The notes: generated by a model not told the origin, from the letters alone. DNA of 64,000 bases from Janthinobacterium sp. SUN073 (GCF_030397665.1 NZ_JAPUBT010000001.1:124001-188000); one strand, 5' to 3'; positions 41,974 through 51,250 are shown, numbered from the stretch's first letter. Numbers and translations: made by a program.

Positions 41974-42630
41974 TTAGAACTTGGCTTCCTGCTTGCGGCG
42001 CGCCGTAAAGCCCAGCAGGCCCAGGCCGATCAGCAGCATGGCGTAGGTAGTCGGTTCTGGCACGGCCGAGACCAGGCCATCGGTGCTGGAAAAGCTGGTG
42101 AAATTGCTGTTGCCCGCCTTGAACTGCGCTTGCTGGCCGCCATCGCAGCAGTTTTCCAGGCCATAGATGCTCAGAGTATGGTTGCCGGCCGCCAGCAAGC
42201 TCGAACCGCTGAGGAACTGGCTGCCATTGTTGTAGTTGCCTGCCCACCACATGTCGTTGCTCTTGAAGTCCAGCGCCACGCCGTCGAGGAACAGGGCGCC
42301 GCCCTTGCCGAAATCGACGCCGGTACGGAAGCTCCAGGCACCCGCATCGGCTGCGCTGACGCCAAAATTGACCACCGACTTGAAGGCGATGTTCGAACCA
42401 TTGCCGAACAGGCCGCTATTCGTGACATTGTTGTAGCTGGCAATCGTCGTCGTGCCATAACCGGCGCCCGGCGTAGCCACGGCGGTATTCACCACGGACT
42501 GGTAAGCGGCGGCGGAAGCTTGCGCGCTGGCGTTCGAGAAACCGGTGGACACGGTGATGGTGCTGGCGTTCGCGTGGGCAAACACACCGACAGCGATCAG
42601 GGACAGGGCGATTTTAGGCAAGTTCTTCAT
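41974..42630 (-). CDS. PEP-CTERM sorting domain protein with CCDG motif
   Basis: The 218-residue exported protein has a signal peptide (MKNLPKIALSLIAVGVFAHANA) and a mature region rich in Ser, Asn and Gly, with an ENCCDGGQQ motif. The C-terminal sorting signal is AVPEPTTYAMLLIGLGLLGFTARRKQEAKF: the PEP motif, a hydrophobic helix and a basic tail. It would be processed by an exosortase encoded elsewhere. Such proteins are associated with extracellular matrix. I use the ATG at 42630; the longer frame to 42834 is shadow. It is an orphan, with no exosortase or EPS genes nearby. Confidence 0.87.
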   Translation of the reverse strand: MKNLPKIALSLIAVGVFAHANASTITVSTGFSNASAQASAAAYQSVVNTAVATPGAGYGTTTIASYNNVTNSGLFGNGSNIAFKSVVNFGVSAADAGAWSFRTGVDFGKGGALFLDGVALDFKSNDMWWAGNYNNGSQFLSGSSLLAAGNHTLSIYGLENCCDGGQQAQFKAGNSNFTSFSSTDGLVSAVPEPTTYAMLLIGLGLLGFTARRKQEAKF

Positions 42631-43155
42631 GATGGTATCCAATAAGTAAATATTCAGTGAGTGCCGCAGGCGGGCGCTGGCGCCGAACGCACGCTGCATT
42701 GAGGCGTTCCGGCATAGCGCTAGGCATTGCAAGTAGAGCGGTCGGGAGCGTAACTTCCGCGTAACAGCGCGGACTTGCGGCGTGCCATGGCGGCACTGCA
42801 AGCGTCCTGGAAAGGGGGCGGGTTCCCGGGACAAAGCCAGACGGTTGACGGGTCAGGTAAGACGTTGTAGCTATTCTATCTTAAATTCCACACAAGCAAA
42901 GTATTTTTCTTTTAACCACTAAAGATATTTTTCTGACAATCACTTTCCTGTCGGCTGAAAAGTGCCATGTGCCAAGCTGATGCCGGGGCTGCGCGCCCAA
43001 GCGGGCGGCGCGTGGCATGTCGCGGCGGCACCACAGACGGGGCCGCCACTGTCGCGTGGCGCGCATTTCTTTTCACATGCCGCTGCACCACGGGGCGAAG
43101 CAGCATGGCAAAATGCATACATGCAGCTATCTGTCCGATGAGGGGGAAAGAGGAA
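42631..43155. other. 525-base intergenic region between divergent genes
   Basis: The region separates the PEP-CTERM gene from the MmcQ/YjbR-like gene. The stretch at about 42870-42960 is clearly AT-rich compared with its surroundings and contains a TAGAAT -10-like box on the minus strand near 42876, plausible for the PEP-CTERM promoter. No gene, RNA or repeat could be supported. Small frames here have no ribosome site or family resemblance. Confidence 0.55.
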
Positions 43156-43494
43156 ATGGTCGACCTGGAAGAACTACGCTATCTGGCACTGTCGTTTCCC
43201 GACACCACCGAGGAAGAACACCAAGACCGTCCAGCCTTCCGCGTGGGCGGGAAGATCTTTGCCACCCTGCCCGACGACGAGCACATCAACGTGCTGCTCG
43301 ATGCGGAAGCGGCGCATATCGCCACCGTCATCACGCCGTCCGGCTGTCAAAAGCTGTGGTGGGGCGAACGCCTGGCCGGCATCACGGTGCGCCTGGCGGA
43401 TGCCGAGCTGGACATGCTGGCCGCCGCCCTGACGGCCGCCTGGCGGCGCAAGGCGCCCAGCGACCTGGCCAAGACCATCGCCCCGACCGGGTAG
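43156..43494 (+). CDS. MmcQ/YjbR family protein
   Basis: The 112-residue protein matches the MmcQ/YjbR double-wing fold, with LRYLALSFPDTTEEEHQDRPAFRVGGKIFATL near the start. The family has proposed DNA-binding character but no settled function. The ATG at 43156 has an AGAGGAA ribosome site, so I chose it over the longer frame from 42967. It abuts, tail to tail, the TetR gene (stop codons at 43494 and 43495). Confidence 0.82.
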   Translation: MVDLEELRYLALSFPDTTEEEHQDRPAFRVGGKIFATLPDDEHINVLLDAEAAHIATVITPSGCQKLWWGERLAGITVRLADAELDMLAAALTAAWRRKAPSDLAKTIAPTG

Positions 43495-44115
43495 TTACAT
43501 CGGCCAATTGCGCAGCAGCAAGCCCACCATCTGCTGCAGTTGCTCGCGCGATACACCCGCCGCCGCCTGGATGGCCATGCCCTGCGACAAAGTCACGACA
43601 AAGCGCGCCTGCTGCTCGGGACAGGAATCGGGCGGTAAATCGCCCTCCTCCCTGGCGCGCCGCAAGCGGTCGCGCAATTTGATTTCACCGCGCAGCCGGC
43701 GCGCAAACAATTCATCGCGGATCGGCAAGGCATCGTCGCTGCAGGCGAGCGCGGCATTGACGCCCATGCAGCCGTGCGGGCCGTCCGGCATGGTTTGCGC
43801 ATCGACATACTGCGTCAACAGGGCTTCCACCACCTGGCGTGCCGTTGGCTGTTCCAGCGCCGCATCGAAAAACTGCATGCGCGTGTCGCTGTAGCGTTCG
43901 AGCGCCTTGTGGAACAGCTGTTCCTTGTTGCCGAAGACAGCATACAGGCTGGGCCGGTTCATGCCCATGGCTTTCGTCAGTTCCGGCAGGGAACTGCCTT
44001 CATAGCCCTTTTCCCAGAACACTTTCATGGCGCAATCGAGCGCTTCGTCCGCGTCGAAAGTGCGTGGCCGGCCCGTTTTCGCCTTGACCGCTGGCTCTTT
44101 TTTATTTTGTTTCAT
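43495..44115 (-). CDS. TetR family transcriptional regulator
   Basis: The 206-residue protein has an N-terminal DNA-binding domain (GRPRTFDADEALDCAMKVFWEKGYEGSSLPELTKAMGMNRPSLYAVFGNKEQLFHKAL) and a TetR_C domain resembling the YcdC/AcrR group. It is divergent from the MFS exporter at 44208, which is the probable target. A probable operator lies between the two start codons, over the exporter's promoter. Confidence 0.92.
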   Translation of the reverse strand: MKQNKKEPAVKAKTGRPRTFDADEALDCAMKVFWEKGYEGSSLPELTKAMGMNRPSLYAVFGNKEQLFHKALERYSDTRMQFFDAALEQPTARQVVEALLTQYVDAQTMPDGPHGCMGVNAALACSDDALPIRDELFARRLRGEIKLRDRLRRAREEGDLPPDSCPEQQARFVVTLSQGMAIQAAAGVSREQLQQMVGLLLRNWPM

Positions 44116-44134
44116 ACCGTTTGGTAAAAAATTA

Positions 44135-44179
44135 TTGACAACACTGTCTGCCTGCCCTGATTATATACCGACCGGTTAA
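44135..44179 (+). promoter_or_regulatory. Promoter and TetR-type operator for the MFS gene
   Basis: TTGACA (44135-44140) is a consensus -35 with GATTAT (44159-44164) as -10, 18 bases apart. The sequence TATACCGACCGGTTAA (44164-44179) directly after it resembles TetR-family operators of the type ACCGACCGGT flanked by T/A bases. Binding there would block transcription initiation of the exporter gene. Confidence 0.6.
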
Positions 44180-44207
44180 AAACCTCTCGGCTTTTCAGGA
44201 ACCTCAC

Positions 44208-45425
44208 ATGCAAACACTTTCCAACGCTACTGACAACGATACCACCGTGGCGCCGTGGCTGGCTGTTCTGTCCGTCGGCATCGGCGCCTTCGCCCTCGTC
44301 ACGTCCGAATTCCTGCCCGTCGGCCTGCTGCCCGCCATGGCGGCCGAACTGGCCATCAGCAAGGGCCAGGCGGGACTGATGATCACCACGCCCGGCATCG
44401 TTGCCGCGTTTGCCGCCATCTTCGTCACCGTCGGCTCGGGCCGCCTGGACCGCCGCATCGTGCTGCTGGCCCTCACCGCCCTGCTGGTCGTTTCGAACCT
44501 GCTGGTGGCGCTGGCCCCCTCGTATGCCTGGATACTGCTGGGCCGCGCCATGCTGGGCGTGGGCGTGGGCGGCTTCTGGGCCATCGGCAGCGCCATCGGC
44601 CCGCGCCTGGTGGCGCCGCAACATGCGTCGCGCGCCATGTCCATCATCTTCGCCGGCGTCTCGCTGGGTACGGTGGCGGGCGTGCCGGCCGGTGCGCTGG
44701 TGGGCGAGCTGGTCGGCTGGCGGGTCGCTTTCGGCGCAGCGAGTGCCATTGCCGTGCTGGTCTTCCTCGGCCAGCTGTTGCTGTTGCCCAAGCTGCCACC
44801 GACACAGGCCATCCGCCTGCGCCAGTTGCCGATGATTTTCGGCATTCGCAAGGCCAGGCTGGGCCTGATCGCCACGGCCATGCTGTTCACGGGCCAGTTC
44901 GCCGCCTACACGTATATCGCGCCCTTCCTCACACAGATTTCGCACCTGGCCGCCGGCACCGTCAGCGCCATGCTGCTGGTGTACGGCGCTTCCGGCTTCA
45001 TCGGCAACCTGGTGGGCGGCTGGGCCGCGGGGCGCTACGAACGGGCAGCGCTGATGCTGACGGGCGCCGTGCTGGGCCTGTCCACCCTGGCGCTGGCCGC
45101 GCTCGGCAGTCATTCGGTGACGGCGATGCTGCTGGTGGCCGTCTGGGGTTTCGGTTTCGGCGCCATGCCCATCGCCGTGCAGACGTGGATGTTCAAGGCC
45201 GCGCCACACTTGATGGAAGGCAGCAGCGCGCTGTTCGTTGCCATCGTGCAAGTGTCGCTGGCGTCCGGCGCCTTGCTCGGCGGCATGGCCGTCGACCGGC
45301 TGGGCGTGTCCAGCGCGATGGTGGTGGGCGGCGTGTTCGCCCTCGGCTGCGCCTTGACGATCGCCATCTTTGGCAAGCCGCAAGCCAGCGCCAAGGCGGA
45401 CGCCGGTGCGGCTTGCGAAGCCTAG
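44208..45425 (+). CDS. MFS transporter, DHA1 family, TetR-linked
   Basis: The 405-residue protein has 12 predicted helices. It begins WLAVLSVGIGAFALVTSEFLPVGLLPAMAAEL and has GRAMLGVGVGGFWAIGSAIG, as in the YdeA/SotB-like DHA1 group of sugar-efflux and drug exporters. The start follows an AGGA ribosome site. It is divergent from a TetR gene with an operator-like sequence on the promoter, so it is probably induced by a small molecule that TetR senses. The substrate is unknown. Confidence 0.88.
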   Translation: MQTLSNATDNDTTVAPWLAVLSVGIGAFALVTSEFLPVGLLPAMAAELAISKGQAGLMITTPGIVAAFAAIFVTVGSGRLDRRIVLLALTALLVVSNLLVALAPSYAWILLGRAMLGVGVGGFWAIGSAIGPRLVAPQHASRAMSIIFAGVSLGTVAGVPAGALVGELVGWRVAFGAASAIAVLVFLGQLLLLPKLPPTQAIRLRQLPMIFGIRKARLGLIATAMLFTGQFAAYTYIAPFLTQISHLAAGTVSAMLLVYGASGFIGNLVGGWAAGRYERAALMLTGAVLGLSTLALAALGSHSVTAMLLVAVWGFGFGAMPIAVQTWMFKAAPHLMEGSSALFVAIVQVSLASGALLGGMAVDRLGVSSAMVVGGVFALGCALTIAIFGKPQASAKADAGAACEA

Positions 45426-45438
45426 CAGGGAAGTCGGT

Positions 45439-45741
45439 TCAGATGCGCCCGCGGCGAAATTCGCCGAGGAATTTCGTCACGTCGGCCGGCGTCATCACCA
45501 CATCCACGTCGCCATGATATGCATACAGGAAAGGCGTGCCGCCCAAGCGGTCCGTCAGCTTGGCAAACAGTAAAAAGCGGCTGCCCAGCGGATAGTGTTG
45601 CAGGTCGACCAGGCGGCGTGAGCACTGCACGGCCAGCTCGGGCGAAAAGGCCTGGCCTGGCACGGGACGGATTTCCACGCGGCCATGAATCGCGCGCGAT
45701 TCGACGGCGACGTGCCGGTATGCATAAGTATCACGGGCCAT
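45439..45741 (-). CDS. Small protein of unknown function
   Basis: I do not recognise this 100-residue protein. It reads as folded, with RDTYAYRHVAVESRAIHGRVEIRPVPG, then a strand LGSRFLLFAKLTDRLGGTPFLYAYHGD and a terminal helix. It has one Cys and no signal or membrane segment. An AAGGTGG-like site precedes the start. It follows the TetR-linked MFS gene tail to tail, 13 bases away, and precedes the sugar dehydrogenase on the same strand, 57 bases away from that gene's stop. Confidence 0.65.
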   Translation of the reverse strand: MARDTYAYRHVAVESRAIHGRVEIRPVPGQAFSPELAVQCSRRLVDLQHYPLGSRFLLFAKLTDRLGGTPFLYAYHGDVDVVMTPADVTKFLGEFRRGRI

Positions 45742-45798
45742 GCCGCCACCTTGAATGAAGTAAAGGCGCCATCTTAAGCGAAGTGGGCGCCGGCCGTG

Positions 45799-46974
45799 CT
45801 ACTGCGCCACGATGCGCAGCAAGCGGCCATTGTCTTCATCCGTCAGCGCATACAGATAGCCATCCGGTCCCTGGCGCACGTCGCGCACGCGCGCGCCGAT
45901 GGCCAGGCGGTCCTGCCCCGTCACCTTGCCGTTCGCATCGACGGCGATGCGGCGGATATCCTTGGCCGCCAGGCCGCCACTGAAGATGCTGCCGCGCCAG
46001 GCGACGATCTTGTCGCCCGTGTAGACGGCCAGCCCCGACGGGGCCGGCGACGGCACCCAGGCCACGCTCGGATTGAGCATGCCCGCCACCTCATGCTTGC
46101 CGATGGGTTCGTGCGTCGTGTAGTCGGCGCCGTAGCTTTGCAGGGGCCAGCCGTAGTTGCCGCCCGCCACCACCAGGTTCAGCTCGTCGCCGCCATACGG
46201 ACCGTGTTCCGTGGCCCACACGCGGCCCGAGACGGGATCGAGCGCCAGACCCTGCACGTTGCGGTGGCCGTATGACCAGATTTCCGGCAAGGCGCCCTTG
46301 GCCGCCAGCGGATTGCCGGGCGCGGGCTTGCCGTCTTCCGTCAGGCGCAGGATGGAACCCTGGTGCGTGGCCAGGTTCTGCGCCTGCTCGCGCGCCAGGC
46401 GGTCGCCTATGCGCAGCGGCGGATTGCCACCGTCGGCCACGCTCATCAGCAAAGTGCCGTCCGGCAGCCACAGCAGGCGAGAACCGAAATGCTGGCCGCC
46501 GCTCTTGTCCGTGGCCACCTTGAACAGGGTCTGGATGCCCGTCACCTTCTTGCCATCGAACACGCCGCGCACCAGGGTCGTGCGGTTGGCGTCATTGTTG
46601 CCCGTCGACACCGTCATGTAGACTCTTGGCGCGGCCTTGCCCGCATCCTGCGGGTGAATGACGATATCGAGCAAGCCGCCCTGCCCGCCCGTAAACACCT
46701 TGGGCATGCCTTCCAGCGCCACGTCCTCGAATTTTTTGCCATTCAGCAAATGCAAAGTGCCCTGCTTGCTGGTGACGAGCGCGCGCCCCTCATCCAGCCA
46801 GGCGATGCCCCACGGCTGGCGCACGCCCTGCGCGACGGTCTCGGCCTTCCACCCCTGTCTGGCGGCGGGCGGCTCGCCCGTGGCTTGCAGTTCGGCATGG
46901 GCGGGCATGGCGCAAGCCGCGAAGGCTCCCAGCAGCAGTGCGGTGGCAAGGCGTGTGCGCTTGATGGTTGGCAT
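45799..46974 (-). CDS. PQQ-dependent sugar dehydrogenase (GSDH/sorbosone type), periplasmic
   Basis: The 391-residue protein has a signal peptide ending AMPAHA and a six-bladed propeller like soluble glucose dehydrogenase and YliI/Asd. Conserved stretches are QPWGIAWLDEG, GGQGGLLDIVIHP, QHFGSRLLWLPDGTLLMSVADG, SYGHRNVQGLALDP and WATEHGPYGGDELNLVVAGGNYGWP. It probably oxidises aldose sugars with PQQ. The ATG at 46974 has a GGAG site; the longer frame lacks a signal. No PQQ-biosynthesis gene is in view. A terminator of the upstream gene lies in its leader. Confidence 0.88.
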   Translation of the reverse strand: MPTIKRTRLATALLLGAFAACAMPAHAELQATGEPPAARQGWKAETVAQGVRQPWGIAWLDEGRALVTSKQGTLHLLNGKKFEDVALEGMPKVFTGGQGGLLDIVIHPQDAGKAAPRVYMTVSTGNNDANRTTLVRGVFDGKKVTGIQTLFKVATDKSGGQHFGSRLLWLPDGTLLMSVADGGNPPLRIGDRLAREQAQNLATHQGSILRLTEDGKPAPGNPLAAKGALPEIWSYGHRNVQGLALDPVSGRVWATEHGPYGGDELNLVVAGGNYGWPLQSYGADYTTHEPIGKHEVAGMLNPSVAWVPSPAPSGLAVYTGDKIVAWRGSIFSGGLAAKDIRRIAVDANGKVTGQDRLAIGARVRDVRQGPDGYLYALTDEDNGRLLRIVAQ

Positions 46975-46999
46975 CGGGAATTCTCCTGTGTCGTCAATG

Positions 47000-47040
47000 A
47001 AAAAGGCGGCCGCGATGGTCTTTGCCATCGCGCCGCCTTC
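47000..47040 (-). terminator. Intrinsic terminator after the PKD-like lipoprotein gene
   Basis: On the minus strand a GC-rich stem AAGGCGGC-GCGATGG pairs with CCATCGCG-GCCGCCTT, with one bulged base and a short loop, followed by TTTTTC. It lies 48 bases beyond the lipoprotein stop and 26 bases before the sugar-dehydrogenase start. Confidence 0.85.
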
Positions 47041-47088
47041 TAAAAATAGCACAGATTGCACGGCGGTCGCGCCGCCGTTTTCATGCGA

Positions 47089-49122
47089 TCAGCGATACAC
47101 CAGATAGTACCTCGCGCGCTGCGTGCTTTTCTGCGCGCCGCCCGTCTGCACCAGCGCCACCGGGTCACCGGCGGCCGTATGGAAGATGCCGATGCCGTAG
47201 CTGGGTTCGCCGCCGATGTACGGCAAGGTGACATCGTCTGCAGGGAACAACAGATCTCCTGTGAAACGCTTGTAGCTGGCTTGATACGCCGGATCACTGC
47301 CGAGATAGCCGAGGCCATCACGCTCCATCACCAGCGCCTCCGCCTTGACGGGCGAATAGCTCATCGACAACACGCCGTTGTTCGTATTACTCAGAGCAAA
47401 GCGACCAACGTATACCAGCGTATCCGCGTTGAAGTATGTACCGCTTGCCGTAAATAGCAGGTCTTCCTTGGGTGACAAGAAAAACGGCGCGGCCATCGGG
47501 ATCGGATGCGGCATGAAAATAGAGTAGGAGGTTTGCAAGATATAGCCTTGCTGCGAATTAACGAGAAAAGCCGAGGGCTGGAACAGTGGCTCCTCATTGA
47601 TGGTAACGAGTCCCTTGTTCAGCGATGCCACGAAGATACCCCTCATTTCACCATAGAAACCTCCCCTCGTGGTGCTCTTCTCTACAAGCTGGCCAGTACG
47701 CGCATTGAACCCTTCCAACACAGGCTCTCTGAGCGATCCCTTGGATTGACCGGACAGAAAGACAATGCCCGCGTCGGTCGTGAACACTTCCGTCTGCGAA
47801 CCGGCTGTGCCGGTCGAACGCAGCAGTTTCCCCGCTTCCAGATCAATCAGGCTGACCGCCCCCTCATGCAACACGCCGGCCAGTTTTCCGTCTGCACTCA
47901 GACTGAAGGACTTGACGGCGGCAGGCAAACTGACGCTGCTGAAAGTGCCATCGGCCGGATTAATGATTTTCAAGCTATCGGGATTGGGCGTCACCACGAT
48001 CAGTCGGTCCATTCCCTTGCTGTAATGCGCCTCCAAAGGCCTGAACGGCAACGCCACGACACTGTAGGTGGGGACGATCACATTGAGCTTCAGGTAGGCC
48101 ACCGCCGTTTGCCGGCCACTGGTGACCGTCATCGACAGCACATACGCGCCGGTCACGTCTGGCGTGAACGACGGCACTACCGCCGTTGCTGCCCCGATCA
48201 CGGCGACGGAACCGGCAGGCTGGCTGTCAACCGCCCATGCATAAGCGAGTTTGCCGCCTCCGTCGTCATAACTCAGGATGCCGCTGGTCACCACCGGCTG
48301 GCCGACGGGCACTGTTTGATTTTCACGGCTGATGACAGCGACCGTGCCTTGGATCACGCCGGATGGCATCGTATTATTAGCATCGAACTGGTACACCGTT
48401 TCGGCATATGCGCCCTTGCCATCCGCACCGCGGGCGCGTATTTTATACAGGCCCAGCACATCGGGCGAGAAACGGGCAACCTGATCGACAACGCGCAAAT
48501 TGGATGTGCTGCCAGCCGGTTTTTCGATCAAATCCCACGTGGTGGTGACCTTGTCACCGTCAGCGTCAGTGCTGCCGGTGGCGTCGAGAACGATACCGGC
48601 TCCCATCGACACACTCACGGCTGGTTTGACAAGTGCTTGCGCCGTAAAAGTGGCATTGACCACCACCACCGCATTCGGTACCCGGTTATTCACCAGCACG
48701 GTGGCGTTCTTTTCTGCAAAGCCGCCCTTGCTATTCGTCACGCGCAGCTTGAAGATATAGGTGCCCAGGGCATCGGGCTGGAAGTTCAGTTTGGGGGTCG
48801 TGACAGCGCCGATGTTCAAGCCGCTGCCGGCAGGTTTGGAGACCATGCTCCAGGCAAAACTCAGCGTCCCGCCGTCGCTATCCTTGCTGCTACCGGCATC
48901 GAGTTCAATCTGCCCGCCCATGCTGCCAATGGCATCGGCACCTTCCGCCGCCGCCGACACGGCGCCGGCAAACAGGATGGCAGCCTGCGGCACGATCGCC
49001 ACGGGCGGTGGCGCCGCAGTTTCGCTGCCACCGCCACCACCGCCGCACCCGGCCAGCATGGCCACGGCCAACATCCCAACGCCCAACCAACGCACGACTG
49101 GCCCTTGCATACGACTGCGCAT
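47089..49122 (-). CDS. Lipoprotein with PKD/Ig-like domains and a propeller-like C-terminal region
   Basis: The protein has about 677 residues. It has a lipobox (AMLAGC) followed by six Gly, then three or four PKD/Ig-like domains, each with a DxxGS(S/T)DxD(G) turn (LDAGSSKDSDGG, LDATGSTDADGDK, LSYDDGGGK). The rest (about 350-677) has repeating strands like a beta-propeller (DRLIVVTPNPDSLKIINPADG, KSFSLSADGKLAGVLHEG). It is probably anchored in the outer membrane with an extracellular or periplasmic binding role, which is inferred. I use the ATG at 49122; ATGs at 49140 and 49110 are possible. Codon choice is visibly more AT-tolerant than in its neighbours. Confidence 0.8.
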   Translation of the reverse strand: MRSRMQGPVVRWLGVGMLAVAMLAGCGGGGGGSETAAPPPVAIVPQAAILFAGAVSAAAEGADAIGSMGGQIELDAGSSKDSDGGTLSFAWSMVSKPAGSGLNIGAVTTPKLNFQPDALGTYIFKLRVTNSKGGFAEKNATVLVNNRVPNAVVVVNATFTAQALVKPAVSVSMGAGIVLDATGSTDADGDKVTTTWDLIEKPAGSTSNLRVVDQVARFSPDVLGLYKIRARGADGKGAYAETVYQFDANNTMPSGVIQGTVAVISRENQTVPVGQPVVTSGILSYDDGGGKLAYAWAVDSQPAGSVAVIGAATAVVPSFTPDVTGAYVLSMTVTSGRQTAVAYLKLNVIVPTYSVVALPFRPLEAHYSKGMDRLIVVTPNPDSLKIINPADGTFSSVSLPAAVKSFSLSADGKLAGVLHEGAVSLIDLEAGKLLRSTGTAGSQTEVFTTDAGIVFLSGQSKGSLREPVLEGFNARTGQLVEKSTTRGGFYGEMRGIFVASLNKGLVTINEEPLFQPSAFLVNSQQGYILQTSYSIFMPHPIPMAAPFFLSPKEDLLFTASGTYFNADTLVYVGRFALSNTNNGVLSMSYSPVKAEALVMERDGLGYLGSDPAYQASYKRFTGDLLFPADDVTLPYIGGEPSYGIGIFHTAAGDPVALVQTGGAQKSTQRARYYLVYR

Positions 49123-49285
49123 ATGATTCCGTTCTCTCAATATTTCCCGTGGTTATAAGGTGACGTCTTGTCGCGTCCGAAAAAGCGGACAAATATTATC
49201 ATGACAATAACGTTAAATTTTCACCAAATTTTACTTTGGAAATATTAATTTTCAGGAATCATTAAAAAGGGGCTGCCGAATATGC

Positions 49286-49789
49286 TCAGGCGCGCAGCAG
49301 CAAGGCCACGGCTTCGGCCGCGATGCCTTCTTCACGGCCCAGGTAGCCCAGCTTTTCATTCGTCTTGGCCTTGATGTTGACCTGACTCACACTCACGCCC
49401 AGGTCTTCGGCCACGTTGGCGCACATGGCGGCGATGTGCGGCGCCATTTTCGGGCGCTGGGCGATGATGGTGGCGTCGATATTGCCGATGATATAACCGG
49501 TGGCTTGCACGCGGCGCACGGCTTCGCGCAGCAGGGTGCGCGAATCGGCGCCCTTGAATTGCGCATCCGTGTCGGGGAAATGGCGGCCGATGTCGCCCAG
49601 GGCGGCGGCGCCGAAGATGGCGTCGGTAATCGCGTGCAGCAGCACGTCCGCGTCGGAATGGCCGAGCAGGCCCAGGTGATGGGGAATCTTCACGCCGCCG
49701 ATGATCAGGTCGCGGTGTTCCACCAGCGCGTGGCAGTCATAGCCCTGGCCAATGCGGAAAGGCAGTACGGGAGTGGTGATGGTCGTCAT
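49286..49789 (-). CDS. ispF: 2-C-methyl-D-erythritol 2,4-cyclodiphosphate synthase
   Basis: This is the cyclase of the MEP isoprenoid pathway, making MEcPP. The 167-residue protein has [11 protein letters not shown] (metal-binding Asp and His), [23 protein letters not shown] and the [25 protein letters not shown]-terminus. I use the ATG at 49789 (MTTITT); a TTG at 49813 overlapping the ispD stop would add eight residues. It follows ispD by 20 bases, as in many proteobacteria. Confidence 0.95.
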   Translation of the reverse strand: MTTITTPVLPFRIGQGYDCHALVEHRDLIIGGVKIPHHLGLLGHSDADVLLHAITDAIFGAAALGDIGRHFPDTDAQFKGADSRTLLREAVRRVQATGYIIGNIDATIIAQRPKMAPHIAAMCANVAEDLGVSVSQVNIKAKTNEKLGYLGREEGIAAEAVALLLRA

Positions 49790-49809
49790 GCGGTCTTTCT
49801 GTTCAGGAT

Positions 49810-50523
49810 TCAAGGATGGGCCAAGTACAGCTCGGCCGTGTGTATGTCGCGCGGCAAGGTTACCTTCAGGTTGCGCGGGTGGCCCTCAATGAGCCTGGGT
49901 GCCAGGCCCAGCGCTTCGACGGCGCTGGCGTCGTCCGTGATCGCTTGCGGATCGGGCGCTTGCGACAAGGCCCGGTGCAGCAAGGCATAGCTGAACATTT
50001 GCGGCGTCTGCGCCAGCCACAGGCCGTCGCGCGGCACCGTCTGCGCCGACAGGCTGCCCGGCCCCGCCCGCTTGACGGTGTCGACCACGGGCAAGGCCAG
50101 CAAGCCGCCGGCCGGATGTTCACCGACTTCGGTAATGAGCTTTGCGATCAGCGCCGGCGTCAGGCCGGGCCGCGCCGCATCGTGCACCAGCACCTGGTCG
50201 TGGGCGGACAGGCTGCCGTGCAGCGCCTGCAAGCCATTCAAGATCGTTTCCATGCGCGTGGCGCCGCCGCAGCGCAGCACCGATATGCCAACCCCTGCGC
50301 CTTGCTCGGGCACGACCGTGTCAATCAGGCCATCCTCGGCGCTGACGACAATGTAGGTATGCGCGATCAGCGGGCTGGCGAGAAAGGCATCCACGGCGTG
50401 GCGCAGCATGGGTTTGCCGGCGATGGGTAAATATTGCTTGGGACTGCCCGCATCCATGCGCGCACCCACGCCGGCGGCGGGGATCAGCGCAAAATAACGG
50501 GGACGATTCGATGCTGCTGTCAT
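49810..50523 (-). CDS. ispD: 2-C-methyl-D-erythritol 4-phosphate cytidylyltransferase
   Basis: This enzyme transfers CMP to MEP in isoprenoid synthesis. The 237-residue protein has [33 protein letters not shown] (nucleotide-binding loop), [11 protein letters not shown], the AQTPQMFSY stretch and the [12 protein letters not shown] motif. The ATG at 50523 is used; the long upstream frame is shadow. It lies 16 bases after the HELRH-protein gene and just before ispF. Confidence 0.95.
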   Translation of the reverse strand: MTAASNRPRYFALIPAAGVGARMDAGSPKQYLPIAGKPMLRHAVDAFLASPLIAHTYIVVSAEDGLIDTVVPEQGAGVGISVLRCGGATRMETILNGLQALHGSLSAHDQVLVHDAARPGLTPALIAKLITEVGEHPAGGLLALPVVDTVKRAGPGSLSAQTVPRDGLWLAQTPQMFSYALLHRALSQAPDPQAITDDASAVEALGLAPRLIEGHPRNLKVTLPRDIHTAELYLAHP

Positions 50524-50539
50524 GCGCTTCCTTGTCTTG

Positions 50540-51250
50540 TCACTGCTGGGCGGACTGTACCTTGCCCGCCAGGATGTTCTGGATTTCGCCCTTGCACGCC
50601 TTGCCCAGGCGCGCATATTCCTGCGGCGAATCGATGGCGGCCTGCAAGACTTCCACCTTGCGCATCTCGGCCTTGACGTATGGCAACCAGCCCGTATCGA
50701 TCTCGCGCGCCAGCGCCGCCTTGGCCGTGCCGCTGGGCGCATACAGGGGCCGCGCCTCGAAACGTCTGGCCAACGCCGCGCGCACGGTCTTTTCCACGCG
50801 CGGCAAATGTTCCATATAGGTCTTCATGTGCCGCAGTTCATGCGCGAGTATCTCATCATACGCGCAAGTGCCCGGGGCAAATTCACGGCCGATATAGATC
50901 ACCACGGGCGCATACGTCAGGGTCACGGTGATCTGCGGCGCCACGCATTCATAGCCGCTGGCAGGATCTTGCAGCATGGGCCCGGCCAGGCCAATTTGCA
51001 CTTGCGACTCGGTCTTCGTCAGGCCCAGCACCCAGGTATTCGCGCGCGCCGTGCCCTTCATCACGGTCAGCGCCTTGTACGGCAGATGCGTGTCGATGCT
51101 GTAGCCGTTCTGCTGCGCCGTCAGCACGGACACCGTCTTGCTGATCGTGTCTTCGCAGCGCACCTGGAACGGCGTGCGCGCCTGCGCCTGTGCACCCAGG
51201 GTGACACAGGCAAGCAGCAGGAAAATGGGCAGGCGCAGGCGCAAGATCAA
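50540..51250 (-). CDS. Exported protein with HELRH zinc-peptidase motif
   Basis: The 236-residue protein has a signal peptide ending GAQAQA. H137-E-L-R-H141 in YDEILAHELRHMKTY is a zinc-metallopeptidase motif. Cys at about 32, 102 and 129 could form disulfides. It resembles the DUF922-type putative secreted zinc proteases only in the motif, so I do not assign it. A third zinc ligand is not obvious. Its start overlaps the Nudix stop by four bases and ispD follows after 16 bases, so it is embedded in a metabolic operon. Confidence 0.75.
   Translation of the reverse strand: MILRLRLPIFLLLACVTLGAQAQARTPFQVRCEDTISKTVSVLTAQQNGYSIDTHLPYKALTVMKGTARANTWVLGLTKTESQVQIGLAGPMLQDPASGYECVAPQITVTLTYAPVVIYIGREFAPGTCAYDEILAHELRHMKTYMEHLPRVEKTVRAALARRFEARPLYAPSGTAKAALAREIDTGWLPYVKAEMRKVEVLQAAIDSPQEYARLGKACKGEIQNILAGKVQSAQQ

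Noticed and set aside
42967..43155. N-terminal extension of the MmcQ/YjbR-like protein
   Set aside because: The ATG at 43156 has a good ribosome site and matches the family start; the extension has composition of non-coding DNA.
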